Source of the DNA: Nannochloris sp. 'desiccata'
Lineage: Eukaryota; Chlorophyta; Trebouxiophyceae; Chlorellales; Chlorellaceae
Direction of reading: 5' to 3'
NCBI GenBank assembly: GCA_019044685.2
Contig: JAGTXX020000011.1
Coordinates: 1 to 64,000, forward strand
Length of the DNA: 64,000 nucleotides
The translations under genes were made by a program, and so were the position numbers. Shown here in pieces: positions 10,501 to 19,526 of the stretch (positions are counted from its first letter, which is position 1; every line of letters begins with the position of its first letter). A model generated the notes under the pieces. The model was not told where the DNA came from, made no database searches, and was given only the letters and a program-made list of their open reading frames with translations.

Positions 10501-11147
10501 TCGAACTCGTAATTCTCGTAATCGTCAGGGACAGGTTTCATCATGCAGATGTTTATATAACCTCCTGAGGCAAGTTCAGCATACATTTCCACTGAAGAAA
10601 TTATGCCAGCATCTCGTAATACTTTTTGTTCATGGTAATCAGCTCTGAACACTATCGTCTCACCGTTGTGCTGCATTTTTATAATGTTGTTGGGAAAGTC
10701 AATCTCAGGATTCTTTTCATCAAACCAAGGTTTTCCAAGAATTAGATCAAATGGACAATCTCCAGGGATAACGTAGACATTGGTAAGAGTATCTTTATAG
10801 GGACCAGCTGTAAATCGAGCAGTATCCATAATCTTCTCGCAACGATGTTTGCAACCATCGGCAGTGCGAAAAATGGGTCCATGCTCAATCGTTCTCGTTT
10901 TAAACTTGTGTTTCTCTACAAATCTACCTGAAGCTATAGTTACTGATGCTCCAGTATCAAACAAGGTATTTGCTACAGCACATCCTACTCTACCTTTAGT
11001 AACTAATAAATTTGCTGACTTGGTGTCCTTCCACGTAGCTACCAAAGGACCTAAATCTAAATCTACTGGCTTAAGATCTCTATCTAGTTCTTCTCTTTCT
11101 ACTGGCAGTGAGGTTTCCTCAATTTCTACTTCATCCTCTTCACTCAC
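7587..11147 (-). CDS. pol of nested element (PR-RT-RNase H-IN-chromodomain, about 1186 aa)
   Basis: Domains in order: aspartic protease (LFDTGASVTI, about residue 62-71), reverse transcriptase with YLDDIMIF (about 415), RNase H (MYTDASDFAFGGV, about 560), integrase with HHCC knuckle (ending CQECG) and core residues in MDFVTKLP, ISDRGTQF and the YHPQTDGQSE segment, then a C-terminal chromodomain (YYIKWEGY...STWEP, about 1145-1165). The frame begins in -1 relation to gag with no good ATG, so translation by -1 frameshifting at CCCAAAC (11165 down to 11159) is expected. Chromodomains in this class are known to steer integration to modified heterochromatin. Confidence 0.93.
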   Translation of the reverse strand: MSEEDEVEIEETSLPVEREELDRDLKPVDLDLGPLVATWKDTKSANLLVTKGRVGCAVANTLFDTGASVTIASGRFVEKHKFKTRTIEHGPIFRTADGCKHRCEKIMDTARFTAGPYKDTLTNVYVIPGDCPFDLILGKPWFDEKNPEIDFPNNIIKMQHNGETIVFRADYHEQKVLRDAGIISSVEMYAELASGGYINICMMKPVPDDYENYEFDENGHKLDKTGYEKYADEILREFVDVTDPDIPYPVDREVEHEIELEPDAKAVAQQMYRLTFEELAELKKTIIDYLNKGFIRPSKSPFGAPILFVRKKGGALRMCVDYRGLNRITKKNRCPLPRIEDLLDQLAGAKFFTSLDLTSGYHQIKIKEEDIEKTAFRTQFGHFEFLVMPFGLCNAPATFQTLMNTVFREEINHFVLVYLDDIMIFSKTFEDHLRHVRHVFLKLRKQHFYVNKEKCSFFKTKIAWLGYIISDQGIEVDQSKITTILEWPEPKNTTDILSFLGFTGWYRKFIEKYSHVAAPMTELLKKEVPFIWGAPQQEAFELLKKKLTNAPVLILPSPDFPFHMYTDASDFAFGGVLMQDQGQGLRPVAYSSKKLSEAERKYTIYEKEALSQIHHLQLWRCYLQGAPRSTAYTDNAVLKNLQTQPRLSPRQARWMLVLQEYNLYVEYIAGKANVVADALSRRPDLAMTVVIAHQDSEWLLELKESYEKNDDAKKIIKLIQNGTSRNYAFDHGYIVRRTPTRTQLYIPDVGTLRHDLLIEHHDSLLAGHFGAAKTGALLSRHYYWPQQLRDVREFVQACQECGNSKSSNQKKPGLLKSLPIPKRRFEVITMDFVTKLPEADGFTAIMIMVDKLTKRVFLAPTTDAVTAEEAATMFFEHVIRNQGVPSIIISDRGTQFKSVFWKSMVAQLGIKHKLSTAYHPQTDGQSEITVRIVIDLLRTLHYQYKNWVKILPAVEFAINNSVNASTGKTPFFLCYGEEVPTPASINLQFLARNNPNQPSVDFAERTQVAVQQAQRALVKAQQRQKTYADKNRRYLTFEVGDQVYISTTDLPLKGPRRLAPKWFGPVPIIEKLSDLNYRVALPEMWKRRHPVFHIEKLKPFVVSTKFPSRSDRRPPPDLEQGSDVYNVEKILNRRSTRRGRGWRIEYYIKWEGYPMCDSTWEPKTNLQDAGTKVQRMMQEVDLQHNT

Positions 11148-11165
11148 TGCCGCTTCTCGTTTGGG
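11104..11165 (-). promoter_or_regulatory. -1 ribosomal frameshift signal of nested element
   Basis: On the minus strand the heptamer CCCAAAC (11165-11159) sits in the gag frame as C-CCA-AAC, which is the X-XXY-YYZ pattern. After a 7-base spacer comes GGCAGTGAG (11151-11143), which pairs perfectly over 9 bp with CTCACTGCC (11112-11104) across a 30-base loop. The gag stop TGA (11146-11144) lies within the stem. A -1 slip leads straight into the pol frame. Confidence 0.85.
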
Positions 11166-12100
11166 TTGTAATTATCTGGTTTTCTAGGGCAGTTCTTTGC
11201 AATGTGACCCTCCTTTCTTCGGCAAAAATAACACCGCCCTTCGTCATCACACCATTTCTTTATAGCAGGGGTCATCTTAGGTATATGTTCGTAGGTATCG
11301 ACCTCCATTGGTGCAGAATCATTAGAATGAGAAGCATGACCATTGCCATTGCCACTGCTACTAGCCTGACCACCATACCACTTGTTTCCATTCTTCCGCT
11401 TTCCGTTGCTGCGGCCGGCGAGAAACATAGCATTATCTTCAGCAATAGTATAGCGCACCAAATGCTCGTAATTTTCAAATTCTTTCATGGTGTGCTTAAC
11501 TTCAACTTTTGTTCTTAAATCCTGCTTCAAACCTTCCATAAACCAATACTGTTTCTCTCCATCTGGTACTTTTGCGCGTAAATTCAATTTAGAAAATTGA
11601 TCAGCGTAAGTGCTGGCAGCTCCAGTTTGTCTTAATTGTTTCAATTTTCCACGCGCAATACGTGCAGGATCTTGTTGTCTATACTGACTAATTAATTCCT
11701 CTTTAAACTCTCTAAAATTAGTCACTGCTTTTGCTCCAGCATCTTCTGCTCTAAAGCGCCACCAAACCAAAGCCGCTTTCTCCAGCACATGAGGAATAAC
11801 CTTAAGCTTGCTTGCTTCTTCAGTTATTTGAGCAGCTTGAAGGAGAACTTCAATTTGATAAACCCAATCCTCTGGATCTGTCTTATCTTCAGCGCTAAAT
11901 TTCTTTGGATTTAATTTCAAAAACTGCCTAAGCCTCTTTGCATCGATATCGTCTCCATTCTCCGGTACATTCACAGGTACAGCTACAGGCTCGGCTGCCA
12001 TTGGCTGCTGTTGTAACAGCTGTATTTGAGCCGCCATCTGAGCTATTTGTTCTTGCTGCTGTTGCAACAGTTGCAACAGTTGAGGTTCCATCGGATCCAT
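11144..12100 (-). CDS. gag of nested element (318 aa)
   Basis: It starts at an ATG with a Q-rich N terminus (residues 8-32). A gag capsid region (about 65-225, with EDWVYQIEVLL and YADQFSKLNLRAKV) follows, then a Ser/Gly/Asn-rich linker and one zinc knuckle. The knuckle reads CYFCRRKEGHIAKNC, spaced C-X2-C-X5-H-X4-C, one residue longer than the usual X4. The stop codon lies just after the slippery heptamer and overlaps pol by 4 bases of the open frame. Confidence 0.9.
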   Translation of the reverse strand: MDPMEPQLLQLLQQQQEQIAQMAAQIQLLQQQPMAAEPVAVPVNVPENGDDIDAKRLRQFLKLNPKKFSAEDKTDPEDWVYQIEVLLQAAQITEEASKLKVIPHVLEKAALVWWRFRAEDAGAKAVTNFREFKEELISQYRQQDPARIARGKLKQLRQTGAASTYADQFSKLNLRAKVPDGEKQYWFMEGLKQDLRTKVEVKHTMKEFENYEHLVRYTIAEDNAMFLAGRSNGKRKNGNKWYGGQASSSGNGNGHASHSNDSAPMEVDTYEHIPKMTPAIKKWCDDEGRCYFCRRKEGHIAKNCPRKPDNYNPNEKRQ

Positions 12101-12271
12101 TTTCTCGTACTAGTCAACAAAAGTCAAAGTTTAGTGCATGCAAAATAGAAGTCAGAAATTTCGCCTAGGACAGCAAAATAACAGTTCGTTTGCTTGCACA
12201 GAACCTGTAGACCTTTTATAGTGTGGAGGTTAATGCCCGCGCGTTAGGTGCCAAAATGTAAAGAGCAGCCT
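12101..12271 (-). other. Leader of nested element, with possible primer-binding site
   Basis: This is the sequence between the 5' LTR inner edge (12272) and the gag ATG. On the minus strand TGGCACCTAACGCGCGGGC starts at 12253, 18 bases inside the LTR edge. It is the only good TGG-starting candidate for a primer-binding site. I cannot name the matching tRNA. The offset from the LTR is larger than usual, so self-priming is an alternative. Confidence 0.45.
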
Positions 12272-12482
12272 TGTGAGCTGAACTTCACCAAGTGCAAGTC
12301 AACTTCCAAGTAGGTGTTCTAGTAACTATTTACACGTATTCTAGTAGTAACAAGCGAAAATCAAGCAATCAAGTCCCTGTGCAAGTCACCCATTGGGTGT
12401 TCAAGTAGTATTGAAAGCGGTACAAAATGCATGCTGCAAAGGATAGCTTCTTTTTAACTACCCTGGCTGCAGTATCGTCACA
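12272..12482 (-). repeat. 5' LTR of nested element (211 bp)
   Basis: Same sequence as 7238-7448, followed on the right by the target duplication ACTGG (12483-12487) and then the resumption of copy B gag. Confidence 0.93.
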
Positions 12483-12669
12483 ACTGGCAGTCCCGCCAGC
12501 CGGCTTCTCTTGCTCCTGCTCCGCGTCCTGTGGCTATGGATATAGGTAGTATTGATTCTCGTCCCTCTGGTTCTTATGATCGTGACGCCTTGCGTCGTGA
12601 AGGTCGTTGTTTCTACTGCAAAGAACGTGGTCATCGTAAAAATCAGTGTCCCGAGCTTACTAAGAAGCA

Positions 12670-12744
12670 GGGAAACGCGAGACACCGACAGTAAGCGGAG
12701 TCTTTATTGCCGGTGAATCTGTTGATGATGATGTTGATGACTCC
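12670..12744 (+). promoter_or_regulatory. -1 ribosomal frameshift signal of outer family
   Basis: GGGAAAC (12670-12676) is in the gag frame as G-GGA-AAC, and a -1 slip enters the pol frame, which is open from there. Two foldings are possible downstream. One is a short hairpin of 12681-12687 with 12696-12702 containing an A-A mismatch. The other is a pseudoknot: CACCG (12683-12687) with CGGTG (12711-12715), and loop bases GGAGTC (12697-12702) with GACTCC (12739-12744). The same heptamer is in copy A at 3447-3453. Confidence 0.75.
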
Positions 12745-15700
12745 TCCACCCTTGATTCGGGCCCAGCTCCCGCCTGCGACCCTCGATATATTCTCGCAGT
12801 GCGCTCCGAGACTGAGCTGCAGGTCCTCCGTGGAAGTGTCAATGGCCAGGTCGTCACTATCCTTATAGATAGTGGTGCTGCTGGTAATTTTATTTCTCAA
12901 GATTTTGTTGAAACATTTGGAATTACTACAAAAAAGAAAGATCCTCAGAACTGGACTCAAGCCCTGATGGCTGATGGTACCGCTTATGATTTGGACAAGT
13001 TTGTTCACCGTGCCACGATTAAAATCCAGAATTACAGAGATTCGGTATCTCTGGATGTAGTGCCTTTAGATTCGGCTTATCATATGATATTAGGACAACC
13101 ATGGCTGAGTAAAATTAATCCTAGTATTGATTTCTCCGAGAAAACAATAACTTTTACTCACCGCCGTCGTCGCCACTTTTGGCAATGTCCGCGACCAGAC
13201 CGACCCACTACATTGAAGCCCTTGAGTGCTGTACAACTCAATAGAGTTCTTCGTAAGCGCCCCTCTGCTAAAGTATATGCTTGCTATGTACGGCAAACTG
13301 ATGACGGTGTCGAAAGTGAAGTTAAAGAAACCACCGCCGCGGGCGCTCGAAAGATGGCGAAGGATATTATGAAAGATTATGAAGATGTTTTCCCTGATAA
13401 CTTGCCTCCTGGTCTGCCTCCTGAACGATCTGTAGATCATCGTATTGAACTTGAACCTGGTGCTCAACCCACTTCCCGCCCAGACTATAAAAAGAGTCTG
13501 CCTGAATACGATGAAATGCAGCGACAGATCAACGAAATGTTGGAAAATGGTGAGATACAGCCTAGTGTGTCTCCCTATGGATCTCCTGTGCTGTTTGTCA
13601 AGAAGCAAGATGGCTCCTTACGTATGTGTATTGACTACAGAGCCCTGAACAAACAGACTGTGAAGAATAGGTATCCGCTCCCTCGTATTGAAGAAATGTT
13701 GGATCGCCTTGGTAAGGCCAAGTACTTTACCAAGCTTGATCTGAGATCCGGCTACTATCAAATACGAGTAGCTAAAGAAGATATCTACAAGACTGCATTT
13801 AGTACCAGATATGGTCACTATGAGTTTTTAGTGATGCCATTCGGTCTGACGAACGCTCCCGCCACCTTCCAGACCTTGATGAATGACATCTTCCGCACTA
13901 GTTTGGACAAATTCATTATGGTATACTTAGATGATATCCTTATCTTTAGTGATACTCTTGAGGATCATGAAAAGCACGTTCGCCACGCGCTTGACGTCCT
14001 CCGACAGAATAAGCTGTATTGCAAGGCCTCTAAGTGTGAATTTTTCCAAACTGAAGTGTCCTTCCTTGGGCATGTGATTAATGGTGATGGTGTTAAAGCT
14101 GACCCTCGTAAAGTTCAAGCTGTTGCTGACTGGCCTCAACCTAAAACAGTCCGGCAAGTCCGCTCTTTTCTCGGTCTAGCTAATTATTACCGTCGCTATG
14201 TTCATGGTTTCGCCACCATGGCTGCCCCTCTTACCTTGCTTACTAAGAAGAATGTCCCTTTTCTCTGGACTACCAAGCAAACTCAAGCGTTAGAAGCCTT
14301 GAAGACTGCCTTGTCCACCGCTCCTGTGTTGAAAAATCCTGAATTTGGCAAGCCTTTTGTGATTACTACGGACGCTTCTGAGTTCGCTGTTGGTGCTGTG
14401 CTTAGTCAATCTACGCCTGAAGGTGAACGTCCTGTTGCCTTCATTTCTCAAACTCTGAGTGATACTGAACGTCGTTGGCCTACTCATGATCGCGAACTTC
14501 ATGCTATTGTCTGTGCTCTCAAACGCTGGCGACACTATGTCGAAGGCGTGCCGATCACTGTTCTTACTGATCATAATTCCTTGAAGTACTTCATGGAACA
14601 AAAAGAACTGTCTAAGAGACAAGTACGATGGCTTGAAACTCTATTAGAGTACGGTAATGACTTGCTCATCAAGTATCTCCCTGGTAAAGCTAATGTTGTA
14701 GCTGATGCTTTGAGTCGACGCGCTGATTTTGAACTGCCCCCTGTGTCTGACACTGTGCTGCCACAGCTGCTTCGTGTGCAAGGTATTCGTGTTAATAGTG
14801 TTCGTGTGAATTCTATTGTACATTTTGAACCTAACCAAGGTTGGTTAGCTGAATTGAAGGATGCTTTGGTTAAAGATCCTTTGTACAAGAAAGTTGTCGC
14901 TCCCGCTCCCGTTAGTAACCGTCGTCGTCGCCGCTCTCTTGCTCCTCCTCCATCTGTCTTGGATTTTGAATACTCAGTTCAAAATGATTTAATTTATGCT
15001 CACTCGAAGGGAAGAAAGAAATTGTTCGTTCCATTCAAGAAGTTGCAAGCTAAAGTTTTAGCTGCAAATCACGATCATGTGACTGCTGGTCACGTGGGCA
15101 TGGATAAAACTACTGAACTGGTTTCTCGACATTACTACTGGCGTGGAATTGCACAAACTGTACAACGTTATGTGAAATCTTGCCTTCTTTGTCAGCGAAT
15201 GAAATCGAACAACCAAAAGCCTGCTGGCTTGTTGCAACCGCTGCCGGTTCCTGATCATAATTGGGAACATGTCTCATTGGATTTGATTGGTCCTTTGCCT
15301 ACCACTCTCAATGGTTTTGACTGCATTGTTACTGTAGTTGATAAGCTTTCTAAAATGGGTCATTTCATTGCTACCACTACCACTGTTGATGCTCCTAGTC
15401 TTGCTAAGCTCATGATGAGTAATATCTTTAGGCTCCATGGTTTCCCAAAAGCCTTGATAAGTGATCGCGATGCTCGCTTCACCAGTGAGTATTGGAAACA
15501 ATTTATTGATGCTTTAGGTATTGCTTCTCACATGTCTACTGCTTTCCACCCCGAAACTGATGGCCAGACTGAGCGAATGAATAGAACCATTGAAGAGATG
15601 CTCCGCTCTTACGTCAACGATAAGCATGATAACTGGGATGAATTGTTACCTTATCTGGAATTGGCTTATAATAATTCTCGTCAAGCTTCGCATAAGTTTA

Positions 15701-16431
15701 CTCCGTACTTCTTGAATCATGGTACTCATCCTTTTGTCCCTGGTGCTGCTCTCAATCCTACTTCTGCTGCTGCTGTCAATCCTGATACCTTGGCTCACAC
15801 TGTCGCTACTGCTTTAACTGAAGCTAAACAACATTTGGAGCGTGCTCGTGAACGTCAGCGTGAATATGCAAATAAATCTAGAAGGCATGTTGAGTTTAAA
15901 GTTGGAGATCGTGTTTACCTGTCTACAGAAAATTTGAAGCTGCCCGGTCCTTCTCGCAAGCTGCAAGAAAGACGTATTGGTCCCTTCACGATATCTAAAG
16001 TGCTGTCTCCCGTTACGTATAAACTTACACTCCCTAATGAGATGCAAATTCATGCTACCTTCCATGTCAAACTCTTACATCCCTTTGTAGAGTCTCCTGA
16101 AGAATTTGGTGAACGCGTTACTGTGGAACTGCCACCGATTGGTTATGCACGTGGTGATGGAATCTACCTTGTCGATTATGTATTTGGTCGTAAATGGGAT
16201 ACTATTGTTGGTAAATCTCGCCCTGAATGGTTTTATCATGTAGCTTGGCTTGGTTACTCTCTTGAAGAAGCTACTTGGGAACCCCGCCGCCAACTACTCG
16301 GCATTAAAGATTTAATTGATGAATATGATGCTGCACACCCACTCAAACGTGGAGAAGCTACGCTACCACCTTGGCCTACTGTTAATTCTAAAAAGAAGAA
16401 GAATATCAAGGAACCTACTAAAAAGAAGTAA
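12676..16431 (+). CDS. pol of copy B (PR-RT-RNase H-IN-chromodomain, about 1250 aa)
   Basis: This is an open frame from the frameshift heptamer to TAA. Protease ([10 protein letters not shown]), reverse transcriptase (YLDDILIF), RNase H ([13 protein letters not shown]), integrase with H-H-C-C knuckle (NHDH...CLLCQR), catalytic-core residues in [13 protein letters not shown] and [18 protein letters not shown], and a C-terminal chromodomain ([18 protein letters not shown]) followed by a lysine-rich tail are visible. There is no ATG near the start; a GTG lies at 12799. Expression therefore depends on -1 frameshifting from gag. In this copy it is cut off from intact gag by the nested insertion, so copy B is probably not autonomous although its pol is intact. 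Confidence 0.93.
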   Translation, partial: RETPTVSGVFIAGESVDDDVDDSSTLDSGPAPACDPRYILAVRSETELQVLRGSVNGQVVTILIDSGAAGNFISQDFVETFGITTKKKDPQNWTQALMADGTAYDLDKFVHRATIKIQNYRDSVSLDVVPLDSAYHMILGQPWLSKINPSIDFSEKTITFTHRRRRHFWQCPRPDRPTTLKPLSAVQLNRVLRKRPSAKVYACYVRQTDDGVESEVKETTAAGARKMAKDIMKDYEDVFPDNLPPGLPPERSVDHRIELEPGAQPTSRPDYKKSLPEYDEMQRQINEMLENGEIQPSVSPYGSPVLFVKKQDGSLRMCIDYRALNKQTVKNRYPLPRIEEMLDRLGKAKYFTKLDLRSGYYQIRVAKEDIYKTAFSTRYGHYEFLVMPFGLTNAPATFQTLMNDIFRTSLDKFIMVYLDDILIFSDTLEDHEKHVRHALDVLRQNKLYCKASKCEFFQTEVSFLGHVINGDGVKADPRKVQAVADWPQPKTVRQVRSFLGLANYYRRYVHGFATMAAPLTLLTKKNVPFLWTTKQTQALEALKTALSTAPVLKNPEFGKPFVITTDASEFAVGAVLSQSTPEGERPVAFISQTLSDTERRWPTHDRELHAIVCALKRWRHYVEGVPITVLTDHNSLKYFMEQKELSKRQVRWLETLLEYGNDLLIKYLPGKANVVADALSRRADFELPPVSDTVLPQLLRVQGIRVNSVRVNSIVHFEPNQGWLAELKDALVKDPLYKKVVAPAPVSNRRRRRSLAPPPSVLDFEYSVQNDLIYAHSKGRKKLFVPFKKLQAKVLAANHDHVTAGHVGMDKTTELVSRHYYWRGIAQTVQRYVKSCLLCQRMKSNNQKPAGLLQPLPVPDHNWEHVSLDLIGPLPTTLNGFDCIVTVVDKLSKMGHFIATTTTVDAPSLAKLMMSNIFRLHGFPKALISDRDARFTSEYWKQFIDALGIASHMSTAFHPETDGQTERMNRTIEEMLRSYVNDKHDNWDELLPYLELAYNNSRQASHKFTPYFLNHGTHPFVPGAALNPTSAAAVNPDTLAHTVATALTEAKQHLERARERQREYANKSRRHVEFKVGDRVYLSTENLKLPGPSRKLQERRIGPFTISKVLSPVTYKLTLPNEMQIHATFHVKLLHPFVESPEEFGERVTVELPPIGYARGDGIYLVDYVFGRKWDTIVGKSRPEWFYHVAWLGYSLEEATWEPRRQLLGIKDLIDEYDAAHPLKRGEATLPPWPTVNSKKKKNIKEPTKKK

Positions 16432-16574
16432 TTTTATTTTTTCCCCTGGTTAAGAAATTTTCAGATTTGTCTATTTATATTGTCATTTTGCTGATTGTCT
16501 TTTGTTTTGCTTTCCCCTTGATTCCTTTGTCTGCTTACATTGTTCTGAGCCAGCGAGGACGTGGCTCTTTTCTT

Positions 16575-16587
16575 AAGGAGGGGATAA
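16575..16587 (+). other. Polypurine tract of copy B
   Basis: AAGGAGGGGATAA lies directly before the 3' LTR that begins TGTAGC at 16588. Position and composition are standard for the plus-strand primer. Confidence 0.75.
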
Positions 16588-16946
16588 TGTAGCACTTTGC
16601 GCCTTATTTTGCCTTTTTCTATTTTGGTCTCTTTTCTTTCTTCCGTCGCTCTGGACAGCTATTCTCTGCCAGACTCAGTCTGACACAGTCACTCTCGTTA
16701 TGGCTGCGTGCCCTATAACGTTATAGCTTGAGAAGCTACATACTCAATTCCTAAATAGCTCTCCATCGCTCTTTTCCACATTCTTAATTATGATTAACTC
16801 TTGATTCGTGTAACCAGGTACACCTGATACTCCTAGATACCCTATAGACCTCTAAGACAGTGTAGTTGTGACTCCACTGTGCGCATTCGATCGAACATCT
16901 TGTTCCTAAGAACTTAGCCTTCCACCCAGTTAGGCATAGTTCTACA
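16588..16946 (+). repeat. 359-bp LTR (3' LTR of copy B)
   Basis: It begins TGTAGCACTT, ends GTTCTACA, and matches the inverted LTR at 5300-5658. The palindrome CTATAACGTTATAG is at 16713-16726. Unique sequence starts at 16947. Confidence 0.92.
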
Positions 16947-18175
16947 TCCGCCCTGCCACCAATATCAACACTCTACTTCTCTCTGAAACAAATTCATCTT
17001 TGAAATCTTCTCTACAACACAAAATACTCGCCCCAAAACAACCACCACAAACTGCAGCTGCAAGTCGCCGTCATCACCATACAAGCTCAAGTAACTACCA
17101 TTCGAGACCTCTCACTACCCTTTTTCCAACGCAGATGTTCTCATCCTAGTCCAAGTCAACCTCTACAAAAGGAAGCAAACAATAATGCAGTCTGAAAGAC
17201 CATTTCAACTTTCTGCACAGTTTCAGTTTCAGTTTCTCAAGCACCCTCCAAAAATTGTCGGGAAACACTGCAAGTTTTCAACCACAAACAATGCCATCAG
17301 TTGCTACCCAGCAAGCATTTGAAGCTCCTTTTTTTGCATACCTTCACTCATTAATTCCTTCTCAATAGTATGTTTACTATCTCAGCAGCCATACAAGTAC
17401 CTTAATTTGCAAACAGGCACCGAGAAGTTTCAGTTTCAGCAATTGAGCACCACCGCTCTGCAAACTGAGGCTGCTTAGAGGCTGCTTCTCGTACGTATAC
17501 AACAGCCTCATGAAAATCACTGGCAATAATATCCACATTCATAATCTGATATGCAATACCAGCTCTTCTATTCCTCTAAACCAGCGAGAATAGCCACCAG
17601 CGAGAAAATGCTCGGCCAGAGCGACACACAAAGTCAGCTAAAATAGCTTTGCGGAACTTCTTCACCTTCCTTCTCAGCGGCATTGCAACAAATACCTAAT
17701 TGCCTTGTAATTTTAAATGCAGCTATGTAAAAGCTTCAATCAGGGTCCAATGTTTGTGTGTGCCTGCATTATGGATGAACCTCAATTTATAAAATAAAAT
17801 AACTCTCTAAATTCTCAGAAAATCACTAGAATGCAATTCACATACCGTGTGCATACTAGAGAACCGTAATTATAGATTTTACACGCAGTGCTGAGGACGT
17901 CAGCAGTCCATTTTGGTCACATTATTTAATTAGCAGTCTGCTTTTAAAATGAGTTTTAGCACCTTCGTGCGCTTTGATTATATTCTCAAGACAATAGTAA
18001 ACGACTAAAATAATGAAAACACCCTCTTAATGCAAAATTACCCTTCAGAAACACAATTCTGCTGCTGTGCTGCAACACAACTTGTTTTGAAAAGTTTGAA
18101 ACGAAAGGCGTCCCTGATAAAAAGAGCAGTGCCTTTGATACAAATCGAACACTCTGTAAACTTTTCATATATTAG
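16947..18175. other. Gene-poor transition between retroelements and first host gene
   Basis: I see no supported gene or RNA here. The stretch at 17402-17575 on the minus strand is an open frame of about 57 codons with coding-like composition (for example MNVDIIASDFHEAVVYVREA) but no ATG at its start and no recognisable family. It may be a leftover exon. The rest is AT-rich and without repeats that I can detect. Confidence 0.6.
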
Positions 18176-19190
18176 ATGGAGCTTTTCAGCATGTCTGACG
18201 CGCTGTCTAGCATCAAATTAGCCTGCGCATCAAGAAGCCAACTGAATGGCCAACTCATGGGGGCGCAGCAGTCTTCTAGGCTAGTCACGCGAGGAGCGAT
18301 ATCACAGAATATAGATAAAGCGAAGATTGCTACCCCTGGTCGTCATGCAATCCGTAAATTTGAAAACCGTTTAAAAGATGGCAAGACAGCTTCTGGTCAA
18401 AAATTAACTTCCTATTTAAACCAGAAATCAGGCATCAGACCTATTAAAGTCAATACTGGCTCGAACCAGAAACTTAGGGTTGCTGTTGACGTAGATGAAG
18501 GTACGCAGCAAAGGATCATTTTAAAAGCATTGTTAAACTGCGAACATTACACCGTCCCTTCTCTATAAAATTTCAAGCAATATCTTAATGTTTGCAGTCT
18601 TAGGACGATTTGTACATAGCCTGAACAATTTTTGCCTCGAAGAATATGGGTTGGAGTATACAGTCAGCGATTACCACATCTACGACTTTGCAAAAGTGTG
18701 GGGCTGCTCTCAAGACGAGTCGAATCACAAAGTCCACGAATTTTTCAAGAGCACTCACTTTTCATCTGGCATTGAGGTTATTCCTGGAGCCTTTGAAGCC
18801 CTGCGCAGGCTACGTGGAGAGTGTGAATTAATGGTTGTCACGTCCCGCCAGCACATTATTCAAGAGCCGACACTTGAGTGGCTAGAAACACATTTCCCTG
18901 ATGTATTCCAAGCAGTACATTTTGGAAACCACTTTGCTTTAGAGGGTACTAGTAGAAAGAAGAGCGAGATTTGTCATGCTATCGGGGCTCACGTTCTCAT
19001 TGACGACAATCCCTCGTATGCCATGGAGTGTGCTGCTGCTGGTATTAATGTGCTGCTCTATGACTGGGATTATGAATATCCTTGGTCAAAGACTGACGAT
19101 GGACCTCGACATGATCTTGTTACTAGGGTTAGAGACTGGACAGAGGTGGAACAGGTCCTTGGCGTCTTGGCTGCTGGCTACTCGTCTTGA
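18176..19190 (+). CDS. HAD-superfamily hydrolase-like protein (305 aa)
   Basis: Exons 18176-18500 and 18598-19190 are joined by a 97-bp intron (GTACGC...TTTGCAG). The join restores the motif RVAVDVDEVLGRF, in which DVD is the HAD motif I. VTSRQ fits motif II and LIDDNPSYAMEC fits the Asp-rich motif IV, so a phosphohydrolase of the 5'-nucleotidase/phosphatase type is likely. The substrate cannot be read. The first 100 residues are basic, Ser/Thr-rich and outside the HAD fold, possibly a targeting or regulatory extension. An in-frame ATG at 18191 is an alternative start. Confidence 0.8.
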
Positions 19191-19526
19191 AGTGGAAGAA
19201 TATTTACTAGATAGATAGATAGATTGTTACATCAGCATAGAACAACACATGGGACATACACATCATAAAAATATTTACTGGCCTTACCCTAATAGCATTC
19301 CCAAATAAATCAGCAACACTTTCGCTGTCCTTTACTAAAAGTGACTGGAAAACTGAGAGTAAAAAGATCTCGACAATGAAATCTGAAAGCGACTTCTTCC
19401 TGACGTTCTTTCCGTGTGTAACAATACTATTGGCTTCTTCGAATCATAAATGATTATATCTGTACTTATCGTAACTATATATGACATATGACAAAATGTT
19501 ATCAGCAATGACCTGTAATTATCTTT
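19191..19526. other. 3' intergenic region between convergent genes
   Basis: This AT-rich region lies between the ends of the HAD and universal stress protein genes. A short TAGA microsatellite (about 19207-19223) is the only repeat. I see nothing else. Confidence 0.6.

Larger units (their letters stand above)
7238..12482 (-). mobile_element. Second chromodomain Ty3/gypsy family, complete, 5245 bp
   Basis: This is a minus-strand element with two 211-bp LTRs that look identical, flanked by the 5-bp target duplication ACTGG (7233-7237 and 12483-12487). On the minus strand the order is 5' LTR (12482-12272), leader, gag (12100-11144), pol (11147-7587), polypurine tract and 3' LTR (7448-7238). A T22 run (7567-7588 region) lies at the pol end. 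gag and pol frames are open throughout. Identical LTRs, clean duplication and intact frames point to a very recent and possibly active element. Its proteins differ clearly from those of the outer family. Confidence 0.95.
6557..12694 (+). pseudogene. gag of copy B, split by nested element
   Basis: The 5' part (6557-7237) runs through the capsid region to residue about 227. The rest (from 12488) resumes with the CCHC zinc knuckle and ends at TAA 12692-12694. Between them sits the second retroelement (7238-12482) plus one copy of its target duplication. With the insertion in place the frame stops shortly inside the LTR, so only a truncated capsid protein without nucleocapsid could be made. Sequence is otherwise nearly identical to copy A gag. 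Confidence 0.9.
5659..16946 (+). mobile_element. Chromodomain Ty3/gypsy element, copy B, nested host of two insertions
   Basis: This plus-strand element has leader (from 5659), extra ORF, gag, pol with integrase and C-terminal chromodomain, polypurine tract AAGGAGGGGATAA (16575-16587) and 3' LTR (16588-16946). Its own 5' LTR and the first 84 leader bases are gone, because copy A sits at the left and the chromosome ends inside copy A. gag is split by the second family at 7238-12482. Without that insert and its duplicated 5 bases, the element would be about 6.5 kb when intact. Host sequence begins at 16947. The target-site duplication cannot be checked because the left flank is lost. Confidence 0.9.

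Noticed and set aside
12235..12253. tRNA 3' end-like sequence near the nested element's LTR
   Set aside because: Not a tRNA gene; there is no cloverleaf around it. Kept only as a possible primer-binding site.
81..16431. The inverted arms as a breakage-fusion-bridge duplication
   Set aside because: The centre is a single complete LTR with an exact terminus at 5658, and copy A lacks the nested insertion carried by copy B. Insertion of one copy into another explains this better.
17986..18168. 60-codon minus-strand frame before the HAD gene
   Set aside because: AT-rich, no motif, and likely the promoter of the HAD gene.
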